Of a DNA stretch of 64,000 nt, positions 44,331 through 52,383 are shown piece by piece. Positions within the stretch are counted from its first letter, which is position 1, and every line of letters starts with the position of its first letter. The DNA comes from an uncultured Spartobacteria bacterium (GTDB lineage Bacteria; Verrucomicrobiota; Verrucomicrobiia; Chthoniobacterales; JAATET01), in contig CALGTD010000004.1 in the NCBI GenBank assembly GCA_937901895.1, forward strand, positions 1 to 64,000, written 5' to 3'. Made by a program: the position numbers and the translations under genes. The notes beneath the pieces were generated by a model, which had not been told where the DNA came from, did no database searches, and saw only the letters and a program-made list of their open reading frames with translations.

Positions 44331-44833
44331 GGCAGGATTTCCGTGTTCGCGCGCTGCCACTGGGCGCGCAGGGTGACAATGGCATTGTGAAGCTGGACGC
44401 CGACGTGGTTGACGGTCGTTTTCATGACCTCGGCGATCTCGCGGTAGGAGAGTCCGGTGTCGTATTTGAGCCGGACGATCTCGCGTTGCTTCTCGGGGAG
44501 ACGGGCGACGAGCGAGCGGAGTTGCTCGGCATCCTCGGAGGCGCCGGCTTCATCGCTCGGGATTGGGCCGGGATCGGGAACGGCATCGTCCACGGCGTGG
44601 GTCAATCGAACGACTTTTCGTCGGTGATCGAGTGCGCAGTTCCGGCAGACGAAAAAGAGCCACGGCGCAAGCCGCGGCTCGATGGCGTCGAGATCCTGCC
44701 GGGAGAGACGCAGGAACGTCTCCTGCACCGCGTCGCGTGCGGATTCCAGATCGCCGGTGATCGCTTTCGCGTAGCTGACGAGCGGTCGCTCGTAACGCTC
44801 CAGCGCGCGGGTGAGGAAGGCTTCGGGAGACAT
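44327..44833 (-). CDS. ECF RNA polymerase sigma factor
   Basis: The 168-residue protein has region 2 (VSYAKAITGDLESARDAVQE, TFLRLSRQDLDAIEPRLAPW) and region 4 (RLPEKQREIVRLKYDTGLSY, REIAEVMKTTVNHVGVQLH). It overlaps the VWA/anti-sigma gene as ATGA, a standard pairing of an ECF factor with its anti-sigma. The start codon lies directly below an 8-bp hairpin, without a visible ribosome site between. Confidence 0.92.
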   Translation of the reverse strand: MSPEAFLTRALERYERPLVSYAKAITGDLESARDAVQETFLRLSRQDLDAIEPRLAPWLFFVCRNCALDHRRKVVRLTHAVDDAVPDPGPIPSDEAGASEDAEQLRSLVARLPEKQREIVRLKYDTGLSYREIAEVMKTTVNHVGVQLHNAIVTLRAQWQRANTEILP

Positions 44834-44861
44834 GGGTCTGCGGGGTCAACGCAGCAGACCC
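44834..44861. promoter_or_regulatory. Hairpin abutting the ECF sigma start codon
   Basis: GGGTCTGC at 44834-44841 and GCAGACCC at 44854-44861 form a perfect 8-bp stem with a 12-base loop. On the sigma mRNA the hairpin ends in the base before the ATG at 44833, so it could block initiation. A second, AT-rich inverted repeat (AAAGTTT at 44873-44879 and AAACTTT at 44886-44892) lies just upstream, next to the GH92 stop codon. On the plus strand the first hairpin is followed by TTTTATT. Confidence 0.65.
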
Positions 44862-44891
44862 GATTTTATTAAAAAGTTTCGAACAAAACTT

Positions 44892-47768
44892 TCAAAGGCC
44901 CGAAGTCGGAGGGGTTCCCGCCGCCCGGGCCGGCGCCTGCTTTGGTGCCGGGACGTCGCGATTGGCCACGAGCTCGGCGTTGGAAAGGCGGATGGATTTG
45001 ATGCCGGATCCGGCGCGCAATCCCACGCGGTTGAAGGTGAAGGTCGCGGGATCGGTGTCGGATCCGGTGAACGACGCGAGCATGACCTCGTCGGACGTGC
45101 GGACCAGCGCGGCGACATAATCGAGGGTGTCGGTTTCGCCGCGACTCACGGTGAGAATGAGTCGATACGCCCCCTCGGTGAGCGGAGGGGCGGGCGTCGT
45201 GCAGGTTGCGATCGGATCTCCGGGGCTGTGGAAGGCCTCGGATTCGCCGGAGGCCTTTCGCTGGAAGGAGGCGGCATTGGTGGCGTCCCGGCTGCTCGTC
45301 GCGAGATACCCCGGCCAGCCGGCGTCGGTGGTCGGAGACTTCGCGTGGAAAAGCCCCCATGAGAGTCCGTCGGTCGGGACGGATGCGGAGCCTTCCACTT
45401 GCAATGCCGCCGTCAGCGTCAGCGAGTCGCCCGGACGGCTCAGTGTGATGTTCGGAAACGGAGACTGGATGGCGGTTCCCGCCGCGCGGTTCCAGACCGG
45501 CGAATCCGTATCTGCGCCCTCGATCCCCGGATCGCCCTGCATGGCCGTCCACGGGCCGCTGAGCTTCGCGACCGCCTGTCGTTTCGCGGGGGGAGCGAAA
45601 TCGCCGTTGGTGCCCCATGTGGTGGGATGGGGGCCCATCTCGAATTCCAGGGTGCCGCCGGCCATGATCTGGCTGTGATCGATCACCGGGCGGTCCAGCG
45701 GCCGGCCGTCGATCTTTGCGGACTGGACGAAGATGTTCTCACCGCCGGCGTTCCGGCCAATGACGGTGAACGTTTTTCCGTTGGAAAGATCGAACTGCAG
45801 TTCGGGGACCCTCGGGCCGTGGAGGTAGTAATGCGTCTGGCCGGCGCTGGGGAAGAAGCCCGCCGTGAGGAAAAAGTGCAACGACGACATTGCACCGGAA
45901 TCCTCGTCGCCGGGATAGCCCTTGTCGGTGAACTTGCCCCGGAGTTCGTTGCACCATTGGGAGGCGAGATAGGGACGACCCACATGGCTGAAGAGCCAGA
46001 TCGTCTGAAAACTCGGCTCGTTCGTGAAATCGATATAGGCGTTGTTGCGCTGGCTGAGCGCGTATTCGAGCCGTTGCACGAAGCGCCGGGGGCCGCCCAT
46101 CCTGCGGATCATTTCGGCGCGGTCGTGCGGAATGTTGAACGAATAGATCCAGCCCGAGCCCTGGTAGAAATCGTCGCCGGAGGTCGGTGGATGGTCCGTG
46201 AATTGTCCGCTGGAGGACTTGCCGCGGATGAATCCGGTGAATCCCGCGTCCTCGGCGGAGTCGTCCCAAAGGTTCTTCCAGGCTCCCGAGCGCTCCTGCA
46301 ACTCGCGGGCGAGGGCGGTCTTGCCAAGGGCGGCGGCGACGCGGGAGGTCACCCAGTCCTCGTAGGCGAAGGCGATTGTCGTCGTGCCCGAGCGGGTGCG
46401 CCAGTCGTAGCCATCCGCCTTGGCATCCGTGGCGTGGTAGTTGAGGCGGCGGTAGCTGTCGGTGCGACGCCTGGCGTTGAATTCGAGCAGCGGCCAGACC
46501 TGCTGCCAGTCGATCCCGGGGACCTTCTTCACGAACGCGTCACCGATCACGAGATCGACTTCGTCGCCGCCCTGGCCGACCTGATAGTCCTTCCCCTGGA
46601 TGAACGCCGTCTCGGCGCGGCCGTTGTGTTTGAATCGCGCGGCAAAGGAATTCACGTTCGCCGCCAGCACGTCGGGCGCGGTCAGCGCGAGCAGGGGAAA
46701 CAGCGACTGCCAGGTGTCCCAGAGTGTGTATTGGTCATCCCAGAATGGCTCGTTGGGTGCCCAGCCTTCCACGTCGCCGCTACGGTCGCGCGGCATGATT
46801 CGCGTGCGATAGAGCGCCGTGTAGAGCCTGCGGGCCTCGTCGTCGGAGATGCCCGGTGCGCGGACCTTTCCGAGTGCCGTGTTCCATGCCTTCTTCGCCT
46901 GCTGCTCGAGCGCGGCGATGTCCCAGCCGGGGATTTCCTTCTCCAGCGCCTCACGCGCCTTTTCCACCGAATGGAACGACACGGCGACCTTCACGAACAC
47001 CGTGCGCTCGGATGTCGTGTTGAATTGCAGCCAGCCGCCGAGTTCGTCGCGGTCGCGATTCGTTGCGGCGAGGCGGCCATCCACGGCGTCGTCCCCCTGC
47101 CAGGTGCCGCCGGCCACGGGCTTCGGGCTGACCTGCGCGTAGAAAAAGACGCGGTAGGGTGCCGGATTCCAGTTTCCATCGAACTCGCCGCCGCCGCTGA
47201 TCGTGCCCGTTGCGAGGTCGATCTTGACGGACCCGTTCTTCATGCCGTCGGTCTTCTTCAGCTTGCGCGCGACGTCGAAGTATATGCGCGCGTCGTCCGA
47301 CGCCGGGAAGTCGAACTGGTAGATCGCGCTGCGCGCCGCGGCGACGGCGGTGCAATCGATGCCCCATTTGTCGAGCCGGCCGCGAAAGGCATACGGCCGC
47401 GGGTTCATCTCCGACATCTCCGACGCATGGTCGGCCTCGCGAAAACCCGGCCCGATCTGCGGCGAGATCAGAAAGTTCCCATAGGACATCGTGCTGCTGC
47501 CCACGCCCTGGCCGTGAAGCTGCGCGAAGCCGATGATCGGGCTCCCGTGGCGATAGCCGCCGGCCGCAGGTTCGAGCGTGTTCGGGCTGGGAAAGATCGA
47601 GGCATTCGGCAGGCACGGGCCGATCGGACACGAACCCGGCCCGATCGCGCCGACCATCGGGTCGACGAAATCCACGAGGTCCGTTGACGGTTCGGATTGC
47701 GCGAAAAGCGCGGCGGCAACGCCGAAGCAGGCGAGAAAATGGAACGGGTGACCGAGGGACATCAGCAA
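44892..47768 (-). CDS. Secreted GH92 alpha-1,2-mannosidase with extra C-terminal domain
   Basis: The 958-residue protein has a signal peptide (LGHPFHFLACFGVAAALFAQ). The GH92 body, about residues 25-755, shows VDPMVGAIGPGSCPIGP, AGGYRHGSPIIGFAQLHGQG, FFYAQVSPKPVAG, YQGSGWIYSFNIPHDRAEMI and YYLHGPRVPELQFDLSNG. GH92 enzymes trim alpha-mannose using a calcium ion. Typical GH92 proteins end after about 750 residues; here about 190 more residues form a beta-rich domain (SPFPNITLSRPGDSLTLTAA, TDTLDYVAALVRTSDEVMLA). It lies upstream of the sigma gene (58 bp gap). Confidence 0.93.
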   Translation of the reverse strand: MLMSLGHPFHFLACFGVAAALFAQSEPSTDLVDFVDPMVGAIGPGSCPIGPCLPNASIFPSPNTLEPAAGGYRHGSPIIGFAQLHGQGVGSSTMSYGNFLISPQIGPGFREADHASEMSEMNPRPYAFRGRLDKWGIDCTAVAAARSAIYQFDFPASDDARIYFDVARKLKKTDGMKNGSVKIDLATGTISGGGEFDGNWNPAPYRVFFYAQVSPKPVAGGTWQGDDAVDGRLAATNRDRDELGGWLQFNTTSERTVFVKVAVSFHSVEKAREALEKEIPGWDIAALEQQAKKAWNTALGKVRAPGISDDEARRLYTALYRTRIMPRDRSGDVEGWAPNEPFWDDQYTLWDTWQSLFPLLALTAPDVLAANVNSFAARFKHNGRAETAFIQGKDYQVGQGGDEVDLVIGDAFVKKVPGIDWQQVWPLLEFNARRRTDSYRRLNYHATDAKADGYDWRTRSGTTTIAFAYEDWVTSRVAAALGKTALARELQERSGAWKNLWDDSAEDAGFTGFIRGKSSSGQFTDHPPTSGDDFYQGSGWIYSFNIPHDRAEMIRRMGGPRRFVQRLEYALSQRNNAYIDFTNEPSFQTIWLFSHVGRPYLASQWCNELRGKFTDKGYPGDEDSGAMSSLHFFLTAGFFPSAGQTHYYLHGPRVPELQFDLSNGKTFTVIGRNAGGENIFVQSAKIDGRPLDRPVIDHSQIMAGGTLEFEMGPHPTTWGTNGDFAPPAKRQAVAKLSGPWTAMQGDPGIEGADTDSPVWNRAAGTAIQSPFPNITLSRPGDSLTLTAALQVEGSASVPTDGLSWGLFHAKSPTTDAGWPGYLATSSRDATNAASFQRKASGESEAFHSPGDPIATCTTPAPPLTEGAYRLILTVSRGETDTLDYVAALVRTSDEVMLASFTGSDTDPATFTFNRVGLRAGSGIKSIRLSNAELVANRDVPAPKQAPARAAGTPPTSGL

Positions 47769-47838
47769 ATGGAGGAGAGGGGCGCCGGAATCCTGCCGGC
47801 GGCGGATTGGAGCGATCGACAGAATGGCGGCGCGGCTA

Positions 47839-48540
47839 TCATTCCGCCTTGGGGCGCTTGCGCTCGATCTCCTCCCGGATCTTGCGGATCTTCTTCTTCA
47901 CTTCCGGATCCTGGAGCATCTTTTCACCCACCGCGTGCGCGAGGATGTAGCCGGCGGTCGTGTCGGTCGGGTAATGGACGCCCGCGATCACGCGGCCCCA
48001 CATCGCCCGTTGCGCCTGTTCGTCGAATTCCTTCGCGTATTCCGGAAACGCCTCGGCGTAGATGATCGACCAGAAGGTCGCGCCAAAGCTGTGGCCGCTC
48101 GGATACGAGGCGTTGCCCGGCCTGCCGGTCACCGGTTCCACGCGGGGATCGCGCTGATACGGGCGGGGGCGGTTCCAGTGCTTCTTCGCGGCTTCGCATA
48201 CCTCATTTGCAGCGTGTGCGAGCTCGTGGATCATTTCCTTCACCTCCGGGAAATCCTCCGAGCGATACCATTCGCCAAGCACGGGCCGTGCAAATCCGAA
48301 GGCCGACTGGCTGTCGACGCGCTTGGCCTCCTTGATCTGCTCCTCGGTGCGCGACTTCTGGACGTTCAGCACCGTTTCCAGATCCGCCATCCCGGCCGGG
48401 GAATCATCCGCCGGAGGAGCGGGAATGATCTTGCTGAAATCGGCGGACGGGACCCGGACATCGGCATGAACCAGACCGCCGGCAAAGGCGACCGACAGCA
48501 GGACGGCAAACAGGGAGTGGCGAAAAGAGTGACGACGCAT
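47839..48540 (-). CDS. Periplasmic PAP2-type acid phosphatase
   Basis: The ATG at 48540 gives 233 residues with a signal peptide (HSFRHSLFAVLLSVAFAGGL). The three PAP2 motifs are present: KKHWNRPRP (K-x6-RP), PSGHS, and RVIAGVHYPTD (R-x5-H-x3-D). It is a class A-like nonspecific acid phosphatase acting on phosphomonoesters in the periplasm. The C-terminal tail (EVKKKIRKIREEIERKRPK) is very charged. It is 70 bp upstream of the GH92 gene on the same strand. Confidence 0.92.
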   Translation of the reverse strand: MRRHSFRHSLFAVLLSVAFAGGLVHADVRVPSADFSKIIPAPPADDSPAGMADLETVLNVQKSRTEEQIKEAKRVDSQSAFGFARPVLGEWYRSEDFPEVKEMIHELAHAANEVCEAAKKHWNRPRPYQRDPRVEPVTGRPGNASYPSGHSFGATFWSIIYAEAFPEYAKEFDEQAQRAMWGRVIAGVHYPTDTTAGYILAHAVGEKMLQDPEVKKKIRKIREEIERKRPKAE

Positions 48541-48962
48541 CGCGGCATCGTAGTGGGATGCGTGGGTGCGCAAAACGGAAAGATTTCCACCGCTTTGACC
48601 CAATGGACCCAATCCCTCCCCGGCATTGGAAATCCGTCCATGGGCGCACGGTCAGCCTTGCAAACGGTTTTCTTCGCCGAAGTCGTCGGATGGCGGCATC
48701 CAAAGCTATTGGGGCAATTTCCGATCCTCCCGTCCGAAAAAAACGCGACATTGGCTCGACAGGTTTTTGCAAATGGCGCAGCGGAAATGGCGCCGGCAGG
48801 GCGATTCGGATGACCCAGCGCGCCGAAAGAACCGGATCTTTGCACCCCCGGGGGCATCCGCGGGATGTGCAGCTGATCGTTTACTGACGAGGCGGAATCC
48901 GCCGCATTTCAGGAATTGAAATCGGCGTTACCGGAGCCTCCAATTCCGTCCTTTCCGGCGAA
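48541..48962. other. Intergenic stretch, 422 bp
   Basis: I see no gene here. It contains short palindromes: CCCCCGGGGG near 48845 and GGCGGAATCCGCC at 48891-48903. Frames crossing it are open only by composition. It holds the promoter of the phosphatase gene. Confidence 0.4.
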
Positions 48963-50798
48963 TCACTTCATCAGCTCGTCGAGCTCGTCCACGCGTTTCG
49001 CGAAGATCGCCAGCGCGGCGTCGACCGCGTCGGGCTTGCGCATGTCCACTCCGGCATCGACGAGCGTGTCGATCGGGAACTTCGAGCCGCCGGATTTCAG
49101 GAAGCCGATGTAGCGCGTTGCGTCGCCGGTCTTGAGCACCTGGTCGCTGAGCGCGACGGCGGCGCTGAGGCCGGTCGCGTATTTGTAAACGTAGAAGGCG
49201 CTGTAGAAATGCGGGATGCGCAGGCACTCGAGCGAGAGACAGTCGTCGATCGCGAAGTCGGGGCCGAAATACGCGTCGAGCAATCCGCGGTAGATCGAGC
49301 GCATCGTGTCGAGCGTGAGCGCCTCGCCGGCCTCCTCGGCCTCGTGCGTGAGTTTCTCGAACTCCGCAAACATCGTCTGCCGGAAGAGCGTGCCGCGAAA
49401 GTCGTCGATCTGACGGCTGATCAAATACGCGCGCATCTTGGGGTCGTCCGTCTTGCCCAGCAGGTGGTGCAGCAGCAGCTCCTCGTTGAACGTCGACGCC
49501 ACCTCCGCGAGGAAGATCGGGTAGTGGTAGTTCTGGTAGCTCTGCGCGCGGGTCGAGTGCCACGTGTGCATCGAGTGCCCGGCCTCGTGTGCGAGCGTGA
49601 ACACATCGGAGAACACGTCCTCCTTGTAGTTCATCATGATGTAGGGCGGGCTCGTGTAGGTGCCGTAGCTGAACGCCCCCGAGCGCTTGCCCTTGTTCTC
49701 GTAGCGGTCGCACCAGCGGCCCTCGCGCAATCCGTGCTCGAGCGTCGTCGTGTATTCGGTGCCGAGCGGCGCGAGCGCCTCGATCACCATGTCCACCGCC
49801 TGGTCCCACGTGTAATGCGTCTCCACGCCGTCCACGATCGGCACATACGTGTCGTAGTGGTGAATCTCATCCAGCCCGAGCAGGCGCTTGCGCAGCTCGT
49901 AGTAACGATGCAGGGCCGGCAGGTTCCTACGCACCGAGGCAATGAGCGAGTCGTAAACGGAAACCGGCACGTCGTCGCGGAAGAGCGCCGCCTCGCGCGC
50001 CGAGGGATAATTCCGCGCCCGCGCATTGAACACATCCGCCCGCACCGAGCTCGCCAGCGTCGAGGCGAGGGTGAACTTGTGGTCGTCGAACTCCGCGTAG
50101 AATTTCTCGAACGCCTCGCGCCGCACCGCCGGATTCCGCTGCACGAGCAGCGACGAGAACGAGCTCTGCGTGAGCTCCACCTCGCGCCCCTTGTCGTCGC
50201 GCACGGTGCCGAACTTCATGTCCACGTTCGTGAGCTGCGAAAACGTCTCGCTGTGCCCGGCCATCGCCGTCGAGCCGAGCGCCAGCAGCCGCTCCTCCGC
50301 CGCCGAAAGCGTGTGCGGCTTGAGCCGGCGCAGTTTCTTCAACGGGATCGTCCACTCCGCCAGCGCGGGATCGGCGAGATACGCGTCGAACGTCGCATCG
50401 TCGAGCGCCTGGATTTCCGGCCCGAGAAACGAAAACGCCTCGCCGATGTGCACGCACAGCGCCTGGAACCGCGCCTCGCGCGCCAGCGCCTCGGAGTTCG
50501 AACTGTCCTCGGTCGTCCGCAGCGCGACAAATTGATTCAGCGCCTCGACGCGCATGTCGATCGACTTCTCGAATTCAAGCGCCTCGGCCAGCACGGCCGC
50601 GCCCTCGGCGATCCGCCCGCGATATTCCGCGATCTTCTTGTAGTCCGATCCCAGCGCCGTGAAATCCGCTTCCCACGCCGCATCGTCGGCGAAGAGCGGA
50701 GTCAGGTCCCACGTATCCTCGACAGCCACCTCCGAGCGCAGCGGAGTCTTCTTTGCGGCAGGCACCTCTTCAGCGACGGCGGAATTCCAGAACATCAT
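48963..50798 (-). CDS. pepF: Oligoendopeptidase F (M3 family)
   Basis: The ATG at 50798 (or 50795) gives 611 residues. The zinc motif LAHEAGHSMH, with the HExxH signature at about residue 400, and the following segments SFNEELLLHHLLGKTDDP-like (here TFNEELLLHHLLGK) and FRQTMFAEFEKLTHEAEEAG are typical of PepF. The N-terminal part has WDLTPLFADDAAWEADFTAL. It cleaves short peptides in the cytoplasm. A longer frame to 50969 crosses a REP element and is not likely translated. Confidence 0.94.
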   Translation of the reverse strand: MMFWNSAVAEEVPAAKKTPLRSEVAVEDTWDLTPLFADDAAWEADFTALGSDYKKIAEYRGRIAEGAAVLAEALEFEKSIDMRVEALNQFVALRTTEDSSNSEALAREARFQALCVHIGEAFSFLGPEIQALDDATFDAYLADPALAEWTIPLKKLRRLKPHTLSAAEERLLALGSTAMAGHSETFSQLTNVDMKFGTVRDDKGREVELTQSSFSSLLVQRNPAVRREAFEKFYAEFDDHKFTLASTLASSVRADVFNARARNYPSAREAALFRDDVPVSVYDSLIASVRRNLPALHRYYELRKRLLGLDEIHHYDTYVPIVDGVETHYTWDQAVDMVIEALAPLGTEYTTTLEHGLREGRWCDRYENKGKRSGAFSYGTYTSPPYIMMNYKEDVFSDVFTLAHEAGHSMHTWHSTRAQSYQNYHYPIFLAEVASTFNEELLLHHLLGKTDDPKMRAYLISRQIDDFRGTLFRQTMFAEFEKLTHEAEEAGEALTLDTMRSIYRGLLDAYFGPDFAIDDCLSLECLRIPHFYSAFYVYKYATGLSAAVALSDQVLKTGDATRYIGFLKSGGSKFPIDTLVDAGVDMRKPDAVDAALAIFAKRVDELDELMK

Positions 50799-50853
50799 GG
50801 CCCGGCAGTGTAGCGAAGCTGATGAACGCTGCAATCGGGGACCGCAGCCGAGA

Positions 50854-50921
50854 GGTAGGTCGCGGACCTCCGGGCCGCGACATCGTTGAACACCCTGCGG
50901 CCCGGAGGTCCGCAGGCTACC
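50854..50921. repeat. Long imperfect palindrome upstream of pepF (REP-like)
   Basis: Two 25-bp arms (50854-50878 and 50897-50921) are complementary apart from about two central mismatches (GGTAGGTCGCGGACC... against ...GGTCCGCAGGCTACC), with an 18-base spacer. The size, GC content and intergenic place fit repetitive extragenic palindromes. It lies between the divergent pepF and mrr genes. Confidence 0.8.
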
Positions 50922-51027
50922 TTGCAGCAAGATCGAAGCTCCGTTAATTGCGTCGCTTTCGACGGACATGCGGATTGTTTGAATCTGGCGCTGTTCGCGT
51001 TCAGCGGTCTAATTATCAGCGCAAGCC

Positions 51028-51879
51028 ATGCCGATTCCCACCTACGACGGACTGTTTAATCCGCTTCTCAAGGCCCTCCGCGAACTTGGAGGTTCCGCCT
51101 CGATTTCTGAACAGGAGGACAAAGTCGCGGATATTTTGGGGCTGTCGGAAGACGAGATGAACGAGATCCATCGGGGAAATCGGACAAAGCTCAGCTATCG
51201 ACTGGCTTGGGCTCGGAACTACCTCAAACGGTTCGGCCTTTTGGAAAACTCATCGCGAGGGGTATGGGCACTGACGCCGGCCGCCACCACAATCACGGAA
51301 GTTGATCCCGCCGAGGTCAATCGGTTCGTCAAAATTCAAAATGACCGCCAGCGAGACGATGCTGAACCGGATATTTCCGAAATTGACGCGCCGGAGCTCC
51401 CAAAAGAACTCACTTGGGAGGATGAGACGCTTGAGCTACTGAAGACCATTTCACCGAAGGCATTCGAGAACCTTTGCCAGCGTTTGCTGAGAGAGTCCGG
51501 ATTCATTCAGGTCGAGGTTACCGGACGAAGTGGAGACGGCGGGATAGACGGCCGGGGAGTGGTGAAAATTGGAGGGCTCCTCTCGTTCCACGTCCACTTT
51601 CAATGCAAGCGTTACAAGGACACGGTTTCTGCGTCAGTGATTCGTGATTTTCGAGGAGCAATGGTTGGTCGGGCTGACAAGGGACTTGTGATCACCACGG
51701 GGACGTTCACCCGAGACGCTCGCGCGGAAGCTCAGCGCGATGGAGCGCCGCCACTTGACCTAATTGATGGGGACGAGTTGGTTGAGAAACTCAAAGAGCT
51801 TCGGCTCGGCATCCGCGTCACTCCAAAAGTAGTCGAGGAGATCACCATCGATCGCGAGTGGTTTGGGACGCTGGAGTGA
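51028..51879 (+). CDS. mrr: Mrr-type restriction endonuclease
   Basis: The 283-residue protein has a winged-helix N-terminal domain (about residues 5-90, ELGGSASISEQEDKVADILG, YRLAWARNYLKRFGLLENS) and a C-terminal Mrr catalytic domain (about 130-265). There ETLELLKTISPKAFENLCQR is followed by the catalytic residues in GDGGIDGRG and QCKRYKDTV (D and QxK). Mrr enzymes cut methylated DNA (type IV restriction). It is a solitary gene with lower GC than its neighbours, as is common for restriction genes acquired by transfer. A 21-bp tandem array starts 25 bp after its stop. Confidence 0.92.
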   Translation: MPIPTYDGLFNPLLKALRELGGSASISEQEDKVADILGLSEDEMNEIHRGNRTKLSYRLAWARNYLKRFGLLENSSRGVWALTPAATTITEVDPAEVNRFVKIQNDRQRDDAEPDISEIDAPELPKELTWEDETLELLKTISPKAFENLCQRLLRESGFIQVEVTGRSGDGGIDGRGVVKIGGLLSFHVHFQCKRYKDTVSASVIRDFRGAMVGRADKGLVITTGTFTRDARAEAQRDGAPPLDLIDGDELVEKLKELRLGIRVTPKVVEEITIDREWFGTLE

Positions 51880-52383
51880 GAATGGCGTTTGCCTCCACCC
51901 CGGAACAGTGAAGCCTTTCGTCAGGTAGACGAGCTTCGGAAGACAGCCAGGGACCCTCAAACACGGGATGACGCACCTTTGAAGTGCGTTGACGGGTCTT
52001 GGAGGCGGGTGAGGGGATCTCGGAGGTGCCTTGGTGCGCCTCGAAGACGGGTGAACCCGCCTCGGAGGTGGGTTCACGGACCTCGGAGGCGTGTTGACGG
52101 GGTTGAGGTTTCCCAAGAAGACGACCGGCGGAGGCAATTGCCATCTCCATCCAACATGAGTGCCGCGGTGTGCAGGCGCGGATTGTTTTGAAGGCATCTT
52201 GAAGTTGTGGGCCGTAGAAAACGCCGCGTCACAGGCTGTTACCTGTTGATCGGCATGATTTGCGGTCATTGGTGAAATTTCTGCCGGCGCGTCGATGCGT
52301 GGACGAGTGAGTGCGGCAAAAATTGCGTGCAACCGAATTTTCGGATTGCCGGATGCGCCGGAATTTTCAGAGCTGGAGGGGCG
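51880..52383. other. Intergenic region with the 21-bp array, 504 bp
   Basis: This region holds the 21-bp array (51905-52114) and no gene I can support. After the Mrr stop the same frame stays open for about 104 codons to a TGA near 52190, and in it the array reads as seven-residue arginine-rich repeats (for example RVNPPRR, WVHGPRR). All frames across a 21-bp GC-rich array tend to be open, so this is weak evidence for coding. From 52200 to 52383 I see nothing but the promoter region of the next gene. Confidence 0.5.
51905..52093. repeat. Nine degenerate 21-bp tandem repeats
   Basis: Nine units of exactly 21 bp start at 51905, 51926, 51947, 51968, 51989, 52010, 52031, 52052 and 52073; a tenth, degenerate unit starts at 52094. 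The later units are best conserved. The core YTYGGAGG falls at positions 10-17 of each unit; three units carry exactly CTCGGAGG. There are no unique spacers. The period is two helical turns of DNA and also a multiple of three, so any reading frame gives a seven-residue repeat. The first units are the most diverged, as at the ageing edge of an array. Confidence 0.85.

Noticed and set aside
45399..47687. A long plus-strand frame opposite the GH92 gene
   Set aside because: It is antisense to the mannosidase and has no family features.
51905..52093. CRISPR array
   Set aside because: The units are directly adjacent with no spacers and are only 21 bp, and there are no cas genes nearby.
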